A stretch of DNA of 64,000 nt from Takakia lepidozioides (GCA_030704615.1 CM060734.1:3842001-3906000); one strand, 5' to 3'; positions 11,697-23,329 are shown, counted from the first letter of the stretch. The notes: generated from the sequence alone by a model not told the origin. A program made the numbers and translations.

Positions 11697-12173
11697 ATTT
11701 GACAGATCCGAGATCAACTGGAAGCACGTTCGATCATCTTCAGCAGCCAGGCTCCACTTCCATCGCTAAATTTTCTTCGTTGCTTGCTACTCCAACTCCT
11801 GACTGCCCCGCCTTGACCTCTCATCCCGCTGCACGCCGTTCCGTTCTCCCTCACTCATCGCCATAGGGCTCCAACCCTATTTCCCTCTAGGTCTTAGTTT
11901 ACTCCACGATCAACTCGACGTGGCTTTTGTCTCTCCCTCAATCGGTTGTACCCCGCTTTTTTAAGAGTGATAACTCTATTTTTAGGCGAGACGCCTCCGA
12001 TTTTCTGTGGTAGTCATTAGCCCAGGTAAAGGGCTCTCAGTTACTGTTCTCAGTCATCCGGCACGGTCTCCGTGCGATCAGCCTCATGGCAGCCTCGTGG
12101 CACTCTAAGGGTTTTAATTTTTTTCCCTTCAATAATTCCAAATAAAGCTTCCAGGGCGAGACCCCTGTTCAGG

Positions 12174-12200
<27 letters not shown>
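9290..12200 (+). mobile_element. 5'-truncated L1-clade LINE with poly(A) tail
   Basis: The element begins inside the reverse transcriptase palm and ends in a run of about 28 A at 12173-12200, as expected for target-primed insertion with 5' truncation. The region 11700-12172 is 3' UTR, with a decayed C-terminus before it. A clear target-site duplication was not found. A second, shorter LINE 3' end of related sequence lies at 45130-45885. Confidence 0.85.
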
Positions 12201-12205
<5 letters not shown>

Positions 12206-12353
12206 AACTGCACACATTTCTTTAAATGATCCATTTTAGGTGTTTCTACCTCAAGGTTGGATTGCAAGCAGTGCGTGCAGGCGAGGCATACATTGATACC
12301 GAGAACAGGTGACCGCAAAAAGTTGGACCCTCTTGATGTTACCTATAATTCCC

Positions 12354-12588
12354 TGTGGATCAATAGTTGCAAGAAACCTGCATGGGTAGATGGTCAACTG
12401 GGAGCCGCAGCAGCAGTGGCACAATTGATAAAATCAGGCACTGCTAATGAAGGCACCTTCTTCAACACATTTTCACCCTGTTGACCCTAAATTTTCATGT
12501 GGATCAATAGCTACAAGAAACCTGCTACATGGGTAGATGGTCAACTAAAGGTAGCAGCTGCAGCGGCACAGTTGATAAAATTAGGCAC
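12354..12588 (+). repeat. Imperfect direct repeat of about 90 bases, possible exon duplication
   Basis: 12354-12441 and 12498-12588 are similar copies. Both can be read as W-I-N-S-x-K-K-P-A-(T)-W-V-D-G-Q-L followed by an Ala-rich stretch ending AQLIKxGT. The conserved reading suggests that a coding piece was duplicated. The first copy lies in an open frame 12257-12484 that may not start with a true initiator. I do not recognise the protein. It lies just upstream of the phosphatase gene and could be unrelated to it. Confidence 0.4.
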
Positions 12589-12740
12589 CTCAACCATGAC
12601 CACAGCTTCTGAAAGAGGAAGGCTTTGGAAACCTAGGGGCAAATGATGTGGGATGGGATGAAGCAAGACCAGGTCATGTTCATTTGTGTAGGAGGTTAGA
12701 GTAAGACGTTGCGAGGGAGAGAAGGGACAGAGAGGGGTAG

Positions 12741-14600
12741 ATGAAGAAGGTGCGGGATGGCTTGTTCATTGGCAACATAATTGATGCAGCAGCAGCGTTG
12801 GCTGCAACACACCCACCAGTGACACACATGCTATCATTAATCTCCTCCAACATTGATCCTCTGGAATTTAAGAGATCCGCCTCCATTTCCGATCCGGATG
12901 GGGAAACGAATGGAGTTAATCGGGTTGCGCATGATGAAGCAGGCAGCTCCAAGCTGGAGAGAATGACGGTTCTGCTACAAGACATCGAATCTCAGGATCT
13001 CCTGGACTCTCTGGAGGCGTGCGTGGAGTTCATAGAGAGGGGGAGGAACAATGGCAGTATGCCGGTCCACTGTATGGCTGGTGTTTCTCGCAGGCAAGAA
13101 GGTTTTGTAAAATGAGTTTCCTCTTCACATGATTGCAAAAGAGATATTATACTTTGATCTTTTAAGGGCTAAGTTGCATACTGGACTAAGTCGCCGTTGG
13201 AAGAAAAATTGTGCTTGCTCGTTGAGCATTGTGGCATGCATCCCGCAGACTGCATGTACATCAATACTGCAATACCTCAAACGGGCATCTGTCACAGACC
13301 TAGCTTTTCTCGATTCGCGTTGTCCCTCTGTCGGAGGTGTTAAGCTGACACGTGCCTTCGGGATGCTTTTCTGGTTGACCTTCACAAGAAGCTGAATCTT
13401 GTTTAGCTACAGCCCTGTGTGTTGCATTTGCCGAAAGAGTATAAACTCCTCTTTACCCTTTTCAGCACACCGTGTAATCGTGTGAGCATCTTATTCAACA
13501 CTTGACAGACGCAAATCAGTTCTGCACTTGCGGTACATAGGACAACGGTAATCCACCGTGTAGGCATGGACTTACTTCCCCTTTGCCAAAACTCAGCTAG
13601 GCTTGTACATGTCTTCACGATGTTCAAGTGGGTGATCGTGTCCATGAGCCCTTCATTCGGTGTCTCTATGCCATCATGACAGTCTGATAATGCATTGAAC
13701 AGTCGGCGCATAATTGAACCTTATTCAATCTGTTTCAGGATGAGAACTTTTGCTACTGGGGCACAATGATAGCTCTTGGCTTTACTAAGCAATGCAGACA
13801 GCAGGTCTTATTATATGGACAAGTTTTTCCGCGAAGCAATGATTTAATATCTGAAAGGAGATCATTTAGTGCTACATTCTGGTTACCTGGGTACTGGTGC
13901 TGAAATATATTACTCTGGCAGATCTACTGTACCCTTCCGTCAACCAGAGACATAGATATGTATATTCAGCTACTATTGCTTTGCGGTTTGCTTATTTATG
14001 CATGTGGATGGGATCTTGCAAGGATGTTTTTGTTAAAAGCCATTAATCAGGCTCAAAAGTGTTGACTTCCTGGTGTTCTGTAGATCGATGCTCTTTCCTA
14101 GATCTCAAACCTGTCAGATACTAAAACTTAACTTTCCGCTGGCCCCAGTCCCTCCTCCTTTCAACCCCACCTGTTGAGCTTCTGTTATTCTTCGAGTTAG
14201 ATGTTCAAGCTCATGTGACGAATGGCTTTGTTGGGGTTTGTGCAGTGCAGCCATGGTGACTGCATATCTCATGCATACTGAGCGTTTGTCTGCAGATGGT
14301 TCTCATCATCCCCTCCCTTCCTTTCGTACGCAGAGTTGGTCTTGCTTCCTCATTCATCAGAAACCCTCCGTTTGAACACGCGAAAAGCATTTGGGGTTGA
14401 TGCTGCAAGTCTTTCTTCATTCAAGATATGTTTACTGCATAAGCTTGCCCCCTTTGGAACTCTTGATATCCATTTGTTGTACTCTTATAGGCACCCTTCC
14501 TTGTTTTGACGTGTACGTGTCTCTCGGTGTCACAGATGCACTGGCATTGTTGAGGATAGTGAGTGAAGGTGTTTATCCAATTGACGGATTTATGCAACAT
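12741..14600 (+). CDS. DUSP12-like dual-specificity protein phosphatase, exons 1-3
   Basis: Dual-specificity phosphatases remove phosphate from Tyr and Ser/Thr using a Cys nucleophile. Exon 1 (12741-13093) starts MKKVRDGLFIGNI, contains ERMTVLLQDIESQDLLDSLE, and ends within the signature VHCMAGVSR, which satisfies HCX2GX2R. Exon 2 (14246-14298) supplies SAAMVTAYLMHTERLSAD, and exon 3 (14536-14600) supplies DALALLRIVSEGVYPIDGFMQH. All junctions keep the frame and rebuild the plant DUSP12-like order (VSRSAA, then AYLM, then EERLS, then DGFM). Intron 1 has a GC donor (CGCAG|GCAAGA) and an AG acceptor; intron 2 is GT-AG; a donor CAT|GTTAGT follows exon 3. The expected next exon and the C-terminal zinc-binding region were not found. 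The gene may be 3'-truncated or have a long intron. No stop or frameshift was seen in the three exons. Confidence 0.8.
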
Positions 14601-15320
14601 GTTAGTCACATTGCTCCAGAGTTCCTTTTCTGTGCATAGGTGGACAGCATACTGCAGTTTGCTCGTCCAGCTTTGTTCTAGTATGAATCTTGACAGCACA
14701 TGCTCATGTATAATTCTCTCTCTCTCTCCCCGCACACAGCCCAGAGTGACAGGCAGAAGCCTCCTGTGCCCTGCACACATCCCATCCCTGCTACAAAACT
14801 AAAATCAATAACTTGGCAATGGGACTGTTGAGCTTGCATGGAGGCGAGCGCCTCTCTGAGTTCTTTAATGGCAGTTGTGGGAAAATAAGTTTATACTAGT
14901 GTTGTGCGGGTATATAGTTTTAGACATACCCCCCAGGTCCGAGTAATATGTTATAAACTTGTCCGGGGGTTGTTGCATGCGACGCGCAGGGGTGGCAACA
15001 GGCGTCGCCCTGGGGTTGTTTCATGCGACCTCCAGGGGTGGCCTACTATTTTGCATTGAATTGGGGGTGGATTTTTGTTTTTTCCCTGGTTTTCTTTTGG
15101 GGTGTTGGGGGACCTCACCATAGGCTATTTCTCTTGCAGGTGCACAAGTTTGGTTTAGTGCATGATCATTATGAGCAAGCATGAATTGAGGGTGAGCTCG
15201 GTGCGGCACAAAATAAATACGAGGTGAAAGATGGAAATATATTTACAAGCAATAAGCGTACATGTTTTGCCCACAAGGGTTCAGACGTAGGCTGACTCCG
15301 TGATCTAACTCTGACTACGA

Positions 15321-15881
15321 CTACTCATCCTCGGAGTCATCAAAGTCATGGCTATCCGATGAGCCTGATGATGACTCCGTGGAGGATACTCTATCGCTAG
15401 CACCCGGCCGGCCCTATACCGGAGGCCCTGAACTCCCACAAAGCTCTCATCCACTCCCTGGCATGCATGATCCCCCCCTCATCCATACTAGTGCCCTGTA
15501 GTGATGCACTGACCCCCTCCAAGTGTGCCATGTTGGTCATGAGGGATTTCCAATCACCGGCGGTCTATCTCCTTCACAAACTCCCGCCTCTTGCCAAAGT
15601 CTTGTTCTAGCCACTCAATGTGCCAAGGGAACCACCGCAATGTGAGGTCGAAGGCCTGCTTCTTCATAACCTCCCAGTACTCACCACAGGGGTCACCATG
15701 CATATTGACCTCCACCGGTGGCACCACAACCTTGGCCAAGTCCAGGTCTCTTGCCCCTCGGGATTTTTTTTTTTTTTTTTTTTTTCCAACCTTTTTTTTT
15801 TTTTTGCATCCTCCTTCCCGTGCTCCTTTGTTACCCCACTGCCCTCCCCCGCATGCCCATGAGTCCTTTCATCTCCACGGG

Positions 15882-15912
<31 letters not shown>

Positions 15913-16404
15913 CTTCTTCTCGTGCCCCTTCTCGACAACTATCTCCTTCCCCTTCCCCAGTACTTCATCTCTCTCATTCTCCCTCTCCCTTCTCTCTCTC
16001 TCGTCGGCAACCCCTTCATTGATGGCAAAAGGGACCTCGCGAGTTCGAGCTCTCTTCTTCTTACCTTTGGTGTTTGGGTCCTTCACGAACACCACGTGCC
16101 CTTCCTCATTGGCAACCTCACTGGGGTGCACCAATGAGGCCAAGTATGCCGCTGCCTCCTGAAAGACAGATAATTCCCCCAAATTAAAAAAAAGAAACAA
16201 ACAACAAAGAAAAACATGCATGCAAAGCAAATGACAAAACATGCAATGGGCAAGGTGCGACGGATGTACCTTTGCAACCTTGGCCGACTCGCCCCCGATG
16301 TCACCCGATGTGGGAGGAGTCCCCGCTGCCGGAAGTCCCCGCACTACCCCCTCCCGGAGCGACGATGGAAGTAAATTCCACAACACCATAAGCCCCGGCG
16401 GCGC
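15321..16404 (-). pseudogene. Lys-rich two-exon gene with frameshifts, function unknown
   Basis: Exon A (about 16404-16270) begins after an acceptor GACAG and ends AKVAK at a GT donor. Exon B starts at 16158 after a pyrimidine-rich acceptor (tctgtctttcag) and reads EAAAYLASLVHPSEVANEEG. It continues through a highly charged stretch with two long Lys runs, then AKVVVPPVEVNMHGDPCGEYW, EVMKKQAFDLTLRWFPWH and EWLEQDFGKRREFV. It ends in an acidic Ser-rich tail (SSTESSSGSSDSHDFDDSEDE) at a stop at 15321. The reading frame changes at least four times: near 16310, in the A-run near 15765-15781, near 15553 and near 15405. Homopolymer indels, real or from sequencing, explain most of these. I do not recognise the family. 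Confidence 0.55.
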
Positions 16405-16499
16405 CTGTCAACCATTAATGCACCCCATTAACAGTTGCATACTTAATTTAGGGTTCGTGTTAGACAGAGCTAGGTTAGGTCCCGAAGGCGCCGCATAGC

Positions 16500-18880
16500 C
16501 CAAGGGTGCTGCTAGTGTGGATTATAATTTTTCTATGTTATAAGGGTTGCGTTTGTAAATTGTAACCAACAGTTAGTACTAACTCATTGACGTATTTACG
16601 AAAACAATAGTCCAGAAATAAGTAATGCGAATGTATAATTACCCCTCGGTTTATAAAGGGTTATGGTTATTTTAGAGGAGAGATATTCTAGTGTAAATAT
16701 TAATTATTCAGTAAACAACAACAAATTAATTTCAATTGACCAACTTTAATATATATATATATAGATGTTTAAAATATAGAGATATTGATTTATTTAGGTT
16801 TTACTTGTACCCATTAATTTAGGTGAGTCGAGAATATATAATCAATTAGATCATTCTAAGGAAAAGATCAGAGAATCAAAACCAACTATAGGGAAACCAA
16901 CTATCTAAGCGATAAGTCCCTCAAGTTATATTCAAAGCCAACCTGCCTATCTAAGTACTTATAGGGCTGTTAGAAAGATTCTGAACAGAGAAACAAAACT
17001 AAATAAATTGCAACTAGCAGGAGTTGAACCCCAACCCGGAAGTATATAAACTACCAGACTAGCCATCCAACTAACCTAGAGATATTGTTATAAGAGGGTT
17101 TCTTTTAGTTATTTAAACACAATAGTCAAATCTCACTCTTTCATATGGTCTGGCAGTTAGAATTCCCTGTTTTCAAAAATTCATAAGTCTCTACTAGATT
17201 CTTCAATTCACTTGCTGTAAAACAGAAGCTCTAACCTAAGCTTTACTCAACAAGATCTTGGAATTAGTTTGTGAATCGAGGTCCATAAAAAGGGTTTAGC
17301 TCAAATCGTTCAAACATATATGTCTTTGCAGAATCAGTGCCATGGATATGACTCTCGGAAATTCTGCTAGCATATACTGCCTACTTCATAAATTAATATC
17401 TCTTAACCCAGGCAATAATTATTAGAACTACAAACTTCTAGTGCTGTAGTAATCTTAATTTTATGACTAAAAGAAGACTCCACTCAGATATCTTACTAGC
17501 AGAAGTAACTAGATCAAATCATATCAGCCAAAAATAATTCTACACCATAGACTTTGTTGCTCCAGTTTAAAAACAACTACTTTCAAAACTTCTTATTTTA
17601 TGATCTCTGGCTCTGATCTGGCTAATCTTAGGTCTTATTGGAAGTATTAGCCTTATTCTCTGCTATCAACAAGAACTAGCATATAAAACTTTCAAGAACA
17701 TATTCTAAAGCAGATCAATTTTCTATAAAAGAAATGAGAACCCTTCCCTACTTGAAAAATGACAAGTCCCCAACATTTGCAATTGTGTGCCAGTGTAAGA
17801 AAAACTGATTTCAAAAATTAATTTCTGAGGATACAAGGCTCTGATTTCACTAATGTTAGGTTCTATTGGGAGAATTATTCTTATTCTTTGCTATAAAAAA
17901 GAACTAGCATGAAAATAGGTCAATAAGACCCCACTAGAGTAGATCTATTTTGCCAACAAATGAGCAGAATCCTAAAGCCAAGGACTTGAAAAGCAAAACA
18001 AGAACTGGACGTCCTACCAGCCCTTGTCTAGATTACTTGACACTCCGAGAGGGTTGATCAGATCAAGTCATCACTTCACTCAATTACAAAGTGGAAAGAA
18101 CTAGATACGATTGCAAATTTTGAACAAAATAGTTGTAACTTCGAGTCCATCGCTCACTACTACTGATTTTCTCTCCATCTTTATGCTCTCCAACTCTAAC
18201 GGCTGCCCTCTACCGTGCTCTCTACATCGTGTTAGTCGCTCACTGGTACTCTCTCGATTGATACTACTTGCTTCCCACTCCCCCAAGCCTCATTTTATGC
18301 TTCTGTTGGGCCAATAAGAAAATTAGGAATTAATAATTAAATTTAATGGGAAGCTTGTTGGCCAAGCAAACCTGGATACTTCTGATTTCATCCATCCTGG
18401 TAATGTCATCTCTTTTGCATCCATCCTATAAATTCATCCAGCCTGTGCTCTCTCATCCGTCCGCTGATTTCATCTATTTTCATTCTTCTTCATAATTTTC
18501 ATCCATCTGTAATTTTCATCCATCCAGAGACATGACCAACTTAAGTTGGTACATGACCAACTTACATTGATACATGAGCCGTTTTAAGTCCTCATGAATG
18601 TTGCTCCTCATCCATGTCATTCATCCGTTTGGGAAGTGGGGATCGCTACCCTTGATCAACCAATATCCAGCGGTTCACATTTATCCTTGTTTTCCCATTA
18701 GCTCCTTTTCCCGTGCTATGTTGAGATCGGGGAGAGGTTCTCATGCTTGAAGTAGCGAGTTGTAGCGCTTGATTGCTTTGAGAGTCGTCTATTGGTGAGA
18801 CTTCCAATACAAATAGACATATTTGTCCACATTTGATGAGTCAAAAAGACATCGATCTTGAATCATTCTTGGCGTTGAAG
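16500..18880. other. AT-rich stretch without recognisable genes
   Basis: No open frame here looks coding. The segment has short microsatellites (atatatatat near 16750), a tRNA-like patch at 17022-17085 and a CATCC-rich patch at about 18380-18640. It could be intronic or a decayed element. Confidence 0.6.
17022..17085 (-). other. Degenerate tRNA-like sequence, possibly a SINE head
   Basis: On the minus strand ATGGCTAGTCTGGTAG resembles a D-arm/A box and GGGGTTCAACTCC resembles a T-arm/B box, separated by about 30 bases. The T stem does not pair well and no acceptor stem is visible. A functional tRNA is unlikely. Confidence 0.3.
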
Positions 18881-18881
18881 A

Positions 18882-19319
18882 CTATTCGTTGAGTTCTAAA
18901 TCATACCTCCATACCATGTAGCCTTTAGGGTACTGTCCGCAAACCAAAAGCTGAGTTCTTGTAACTGCCGAATCATTGTCAGAAACTTCAAAGGTATAAT
19001 CCACAGGGTAGTCTAACAGACAACGCCAACGCGTACTAACGGAATCAAACGCCCACCACTTCCGTGCACTTATGAGAGGCTGTACATTGTGTGCAGGCCC
19101 AGCCAGCATGTAAATCCATTCCTCCTTGATCCCTACCCGTTTGATGTCGTTGCAGCCTTCGTCATCAACCACCGCTAGCGCATTCTGCCATTTCTTACAA
19201 CCACCTTTCAACGGTAAATAATAAGAGCGAGGCACCCGTGCAACGCATTCTAGTGTCACATGGTCTATTAATCCCGGAATCAAGAAGTTGTCCTTCGACT
19301 AGTCCTCCGGCTTTGCCAT
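18882..19319 (-). pseudogene. F-box/kelch-like protein fragment with premature stop
   Basis: From the ATG at 19319 the frame reads MAKPED, stop (TAG), then SKDNFLIPGLIDHVTLECVA, matching the plant F-box start pattern LIPGLPDDVALxCLARVP, and on to CKKWQNAL. Later residues (EEWIYMLAGPAHN) fit the beginning of a kelch-type region. F-box proteins bring substrates to SCF ubiquitin ligases. The fragment ends at 18882 after about 145 codons, well short of the 350-400 usual for the family. The TAG at codon 7 and the short length argue for a pseudogene. Readthrough or initiation downstream is possible but no in-frame ATG supports it. Confidence 0.6.
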
Positions 19320-19404
19320 TGCTAGAATTCCATTTTATTTATGATTTCTTACTATGATTTCGTACTAAACTTCATAAAATATATACTAATGTATATAAAA
19401 TGTG

Positions 19405-20091
19405 CTATTCTAAATTATGATCCGAAAAATTGATCGACAGCGCCCCGTAGTCCAGGCCCTTCTTTCCTGACCGCTCAGACTCTCCGGGTGTCGTCGCTGA
19501 CCGGCTAGGCTCTCCACCAGCCCCTACCCCCCCCCCCCAAAAAAAAAAACTCTTGGCTACGGTGAGGCCCCTTTCCAACTCAGCCATCGCATCGGCATTC
19601 CTCCTCAACTCCTCCCTTAAGGGAGACAGTGGGATAGGAACGAACACTTCCGGAGGCCCTCGAACTTGACCTTGGGCCTTGGCAAGTGCAGCCTTCGCTG
19701 TGGAGGAAGGGGTCGCTACAGGGCTGAGATCCAAAAGCTGCCCATACCGGGTCACCGAACGGGTGATGCGCTTGCCAAGGTACATTTCAGCCGGCTTGGT
19801 GGCCGGGGGTGTGCTGAACTGAGCCACGGGAACTTTATCCGGCTCAGCAACAACCTCCCGTGTAGGGGAACTGGCTGAGCCGGCCCCTGGCGCATCCAAG
19901 ACGGGGAGAATGGGAGGGGGGGGACTGGCCTCAGGTTGTGGGCGAACCCGGGCGACACGGCAGTCAATGGGGCTGGTAACCCGTGAGGTGTCAGCCCGCG
20001 TCACACATCCCGGGATATGAAACGGGTTCACCGCGCCTTTCTTTGGGGCAGGGGACTTCTTCTCTTTCTTCATACTCCTGGCACCTGTCAT
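19405..20091 (-). CDS. Pro/Ala-rich ORF, function unknown
   Basis: A 228-codon open frame starts at ATG 20091 with a basic stretch (MKKEKKSPAPKKG), followed by a Pro-rich middle (ASPPPPILPVLDAPG), the phrase KRITRSVTRYGQLLDLSP and a short helical segment REELRRNADAMAELERGLTVAK. Near the end an A/C homopolymer run encodes FFFWGGGVGAGG, so the last 55 residues may be out of frame. An acceptor-like TTGCATGACAG just before the frame suggests that it may be an internal exon. It resembles the linker regions of retroelement polyproteins but shows no diagnostic domain. Confidence 0.4.
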   Translation of the reverse strand: MTGARSMKKEKKSPAPKKGAVNPFHIPGCVTRADTSRVTSPIDCRVARVRPQPEASPPPPILPVLDAPGAGSASSPTREVVAEPDKVPVAQFSTPPATKPAEMYLGKRITRSVTRYGQLLDLSPVATPSSTAKAALAKAQGQVRGPPEVFVPIPLSPLREELRRNADAMAELERGLTVAKSFFFWGGGVGAGGEPSRSATTPGESERSGKKGLDYGALSINFSDHNLE

Positions 20092-20799
20092 GCAATGGAG
20101 ACATTAGGCCTTTGTGGAAACAACCTCTAATTCCAGATCAAAAAAAAAAACAAAGCATGTATGTCCCTCTCTCCCTCTCTCCCTATCTCCCATCAGGATG
20201 TGGAGAGAGAGGAAGAGAGAGGGAGTGCTGAGGGACAAAAAACAAAAAAGAAGGTGGGTGGGTGGAGTGACAAAGCAGCAGCCCCTCTCTCCCTGTCTCT
20301 CTCTCTCTCAACCGCTTCTGTTTGCTGTTCAAAGGTAGGCTTCCTGCCCTTCCCCTGTAAGCCCTAAGAAGTTGAGAAACGGGGAGGGAGGAAGAACCTA
20401 CCTCAAACACCCGCCGCCGCTGCTACTGACTGTCTGGCGCGCGCAAGCACCCGCGTCGTCCCCCACCGCTCTCCCTCGTGGTGCCCGTTCCTTTGCTCCC
20501 CGCCTGTGCATGCTCATAGAAGAGAGAGAGAGAGGGTGTGAGTGAGGATCAGAGAGGGTAGGCTTTTGGGTTCCAGAAGCAAGAGAAGGATGGAGGGTGG
20601 CATACTTGCGAAACGTTGGAGCTGGTCGCGCGGCGCGGGAGCTGGCGCTTGGAGCTCGGGCGCGGGCGCTTCAAAGGTGCGTTTCTCCTCCACCCTAAAC
20701 CCTCTCTCACCTCCTATTTGGTGCGCACTACAGCTTGGAAAAGAGGGGGAGAGTGCTGCAGGCACTTAGGCAAAAACAAAACGAAAAAAGGGCGGGGTG

Positions 20800-20940
20800 C
20801 GCGATCTTGCGACGCCCGGCCGTCGCAAGTGGCGCCCCGCCAAATGGGGCGTTTCCTAGCGACCCCCCTGCGTCGCAATCAAAAAAACCCGTCGCAGTGA
20901 CATGCTGCCCTGGACGTCGCAAAGAAACGCCTTCCCTCAG
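20800..20940. repeat. Cluster of GCGAC/GTCGC palindromes
   Basis: Within about 140 bases the words GCGAC and GTCGC recur (ttgcgacgcccggccgtcgcaa, ctagcgacccccctgcgtcgca, cccgtcgcagt, gacgtcgcaaag). Several form inverted pairs. This resembles the hairpin units at 7379-8065 in style but not in period. Plant CACTA subterminal regions look like this. No CACTA end was identified nearby. Confidence 0.4.
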
Positions 20941-21449
20941 CCTTGTAAGGTAGGCAAATAAGGGGTCATTTTTGGGTTTAGGGTTTAATGGTTTTGGGGT
21001 TCTTAGGGTTTTTCTTTTCTTTTCCTTAAGGTACTGGGGTAGGGTATTTTTTTTTTTTATAGTGCTGGGTTTTGGGTTTTGGATTATAGGTTTTGGTTTG
21101 CAAAGGATAGACGTTAATTAGGATTCACATATCCAAAAAGTGCGCAAAGCACTGGGTCTTACTAAAGTTTTCCATGGTGTGGGCAACCTGAAGAGAATAT
21201 CATTTTGGGTTCGTTGTCCTGGGTTCTCTCACCAGAGGGATGCTCTGCCTCTATTTATCAATTTGAAAGTCCCCTCTTTGCTGAGGCAAATGCCCAGGCC
21301 CTCCGGGAATGTGGCCTGGTCTTTTTGGGATTTTTTTTTTTTTTCTTTATAGGAATGAAAGAAATGGTGGTGTGTGTTAATTAGGATGCGATGGTGAGGA
21401 ATCATCGACCTATTGACCTCGCGGACGGGTTTGCGGTACGACACCCGGA

Positions 21450-23317
21450 ATGGCAACCATTGCATACCCTCGGGCATGGACAGCAAGGCATGTTGCACCT
21501 GATTCAGTACGGGACAACAAACGCAATCGTAGAAGGGACCGGGGGAAAATTTCAGGTGATGCGGAGGATGTTGACACTCCGGGATCGAGTCGGGTGCGCC
21601 GCGGGTTGCCCCCTCGCGGACCACCCCGTGGTGAGAGCCCCAGCACGTCCACCTTTGACACCCCCCCCCCCCCCCCCGACAGGATGGAGTGCTGGTGCAC
21701 AGAGTGTTGGGCACCACCGAGGCGGCGACCGCATGTTGTCGAAGAACATTACAGGCTGAACAAGATTGCGAATGCGGCGAATGTGAGTCTTTTTCCACCC
21801 CCTCTCATTAACGTTCATTCATAGTACATTTGATATATTTAATAATATAGTATGATTGGTAAACTACGACATAAGTATTGATGCATTGTATATTACGCAT
21901 ATTGCAGCCACGACTTGATGCCCAAGATCGCAATCACATTGCACATAGAGGCATTTTGCGCCGGTGTGCTTGTACAATTTGTGCCAGAGCCTGTGCCCGA
22001 TGTGACCAGTTGGTTCCCCCAGCATGAGATATATGAGATGCGTAGGGTTTCGGGGTATCGTAGATGTCGCAGGCGTTATGGCCGCCCCCCCCCCCCTTGG
22101 CGGTGTCCTCAGGCGGTCCCCCTGATCCGGTGTCATCATCTGATGATTCTCCGCGCCCTACATGCAGTAGCAGCTTGCTTGCCGATTGTGGGGGCCCCCT
22201 CCCGTCTGTTTCTTTGCTTGATCCGCCGCCGGTTCTACCTCCGGTTGTACCCCCAGACGTTGTACCCCCGGATGTACCTCCGGCATTACATCCTCAACCA
22301 CCTCCACTTTCATCTCTTCCGCCACCAGTACCACCTCCACCTCCACCTCCACGTGCATGTGGCCCCCGAACCCTTAGGAGGCATTGGCTTCGCCCTAGGT
22401 ATCCTCCCCTTCGGCTTGGGAGGCCTGAGGATCTTATCCCTTGATGGGAAGCGCATAAGACTATGTTACTGAGGACCGTTCAGCCTCGTTGTTGGGGGAA
22501 TCATCTCGACCCTCCTGTCCTCATCGGAGAGAATGTGGAGTTCGAGTATTGGGGGGGACGGTATGTTGTGAGAACCGCTACTGACCCTGCTATGGGTCGG
22601 GGTTTATTCACAGTCAATGATATTGTGGTTCCTCGCGGGAGCAACAGCGGACTTGTTTCCCTACTACGGTCCATACTACACCTCCGGAGAGTTCCGTACA
22701 TTACGCCTCAAAGCCCCATATATCCTACCCTACATTTTGTGTGTCAACGGACAGGATGTACGTAGACGGGGGCTACTCCCATTGAGATCAGATTTTGTGA
22801 TGGTGACCCCGATATCTTCGGCAATGTTGCTGGGCTGGTCAACATTTCTTTTGGTCAGACAACCAGCATGTAGCCCAGTGGTAATGGGCACATACCACGT
22901 TGGATGTGGTTGTGGGTTCAAACCACGATCTGGTGTGTCATGAAGGTATCCACCTTTCAGCTGGAAGGCAGTAGCCCTTGTGGTGAAGAGACACCATAAG
23001 TTACGCTCCCTTCGGGAAGCGTCATACTTCTTTTTTCTTTTGATCGTCCTAGAAGAACCAATGTAGTATGGGACGAGCGAAGCAATGGGCATGAGAGTTT
23101 TTGTGGTCATACGTTGGTATACTGTGAGGGGATGCACAAGTTTGAGATGACATGTGCTAGTAGGACTATTAGGGCTGGCACCGAGCTATTTGCATCATAC
23201 GAGTTCTCCCGGGATGATCGGGACCTCCGGTTACAGCATGAGTGCGATGTGTATGATAGAAATAGGGTTGCTTTGAGACAGGGGTCGCGTAGAGGGGCAT
23301 TGTATATATTATCATGA
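21450..23317 (+). pseudogene. SET-domain protein pseudogene, split by a SINE
   Basis: SET domains usually methylate lysines. An upstream coding segment (21450-21781) contains MECWCTECWAPPRRR and VVEEHYRLNKIANAAN and ends at a GTGAGT donor. An acceptor (attgcag) at about 21906 starts a Cys-rich piece (RRCACTICARACARCDQL). A Pro-rich linker follows (22064-22441), then an in-frame TGA at 22442. The SET-like start is FEYWGGRYVVRTATDPAMGRGLF (22530-22605). After frame changes near 22640 and 22765 come DGDPDIFGNVAGLVN and, beyond a SINE at 22857-23033, RRTNVVW and SRTIRAGTELFASYEF, which matches the SET C-terminal block (aGEELfxxY). At least one stop, two frameshifts and the insertion make it a pseudogene. 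Exon linkage between the upstream segment and the SET part is inferred. Confidence 0.6.
22857..23033 (+). mobile_element. tRNA-derived SINE (copy 1) inside the SET pseudogene
   Basis: The head carries an A box (TAGCCCAGTGGTAATGGGC, about 22871) and a B box (GGGTTCAAACCAC, about 22914). It can fold with a GCCC/GGGC D stem, an ACCAC/GTGGT anticodon-like stem and a TGTGG/CCACG T stem. The body ends in a T-rich tail. It is flanked by a 12-base direct repeat, TTTCTTTTGGTC (22845-22856) and TTTCTTTTGATC (23034-23045), one mismatch. The repeat fits a target-site duplication and shows that the insertion happened within the SET reading frame. A second copy lies at 40478-40620. Confidence 0.8.
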
Positions 23318-23329
23318 TGTACTTTGTAT

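Noticed and set aside
17022-17085. Functional tRNA gene
   Set aside because: Only the box-like words fit. The T and acceptor stems do not pair.
20960-21000. Interstitial telomere (gggtttagggttta)
   Set aside because: Only about two units of the plant telomere motif. This is too short and may be a chance telo-box.
21650-21700. Poly-Pro stretch as evidence of a hydroxyproline-rich protein
   Set aside because: It comes from a run of C of uncertain length. It is part of the SET pseudogene's upstream segment.
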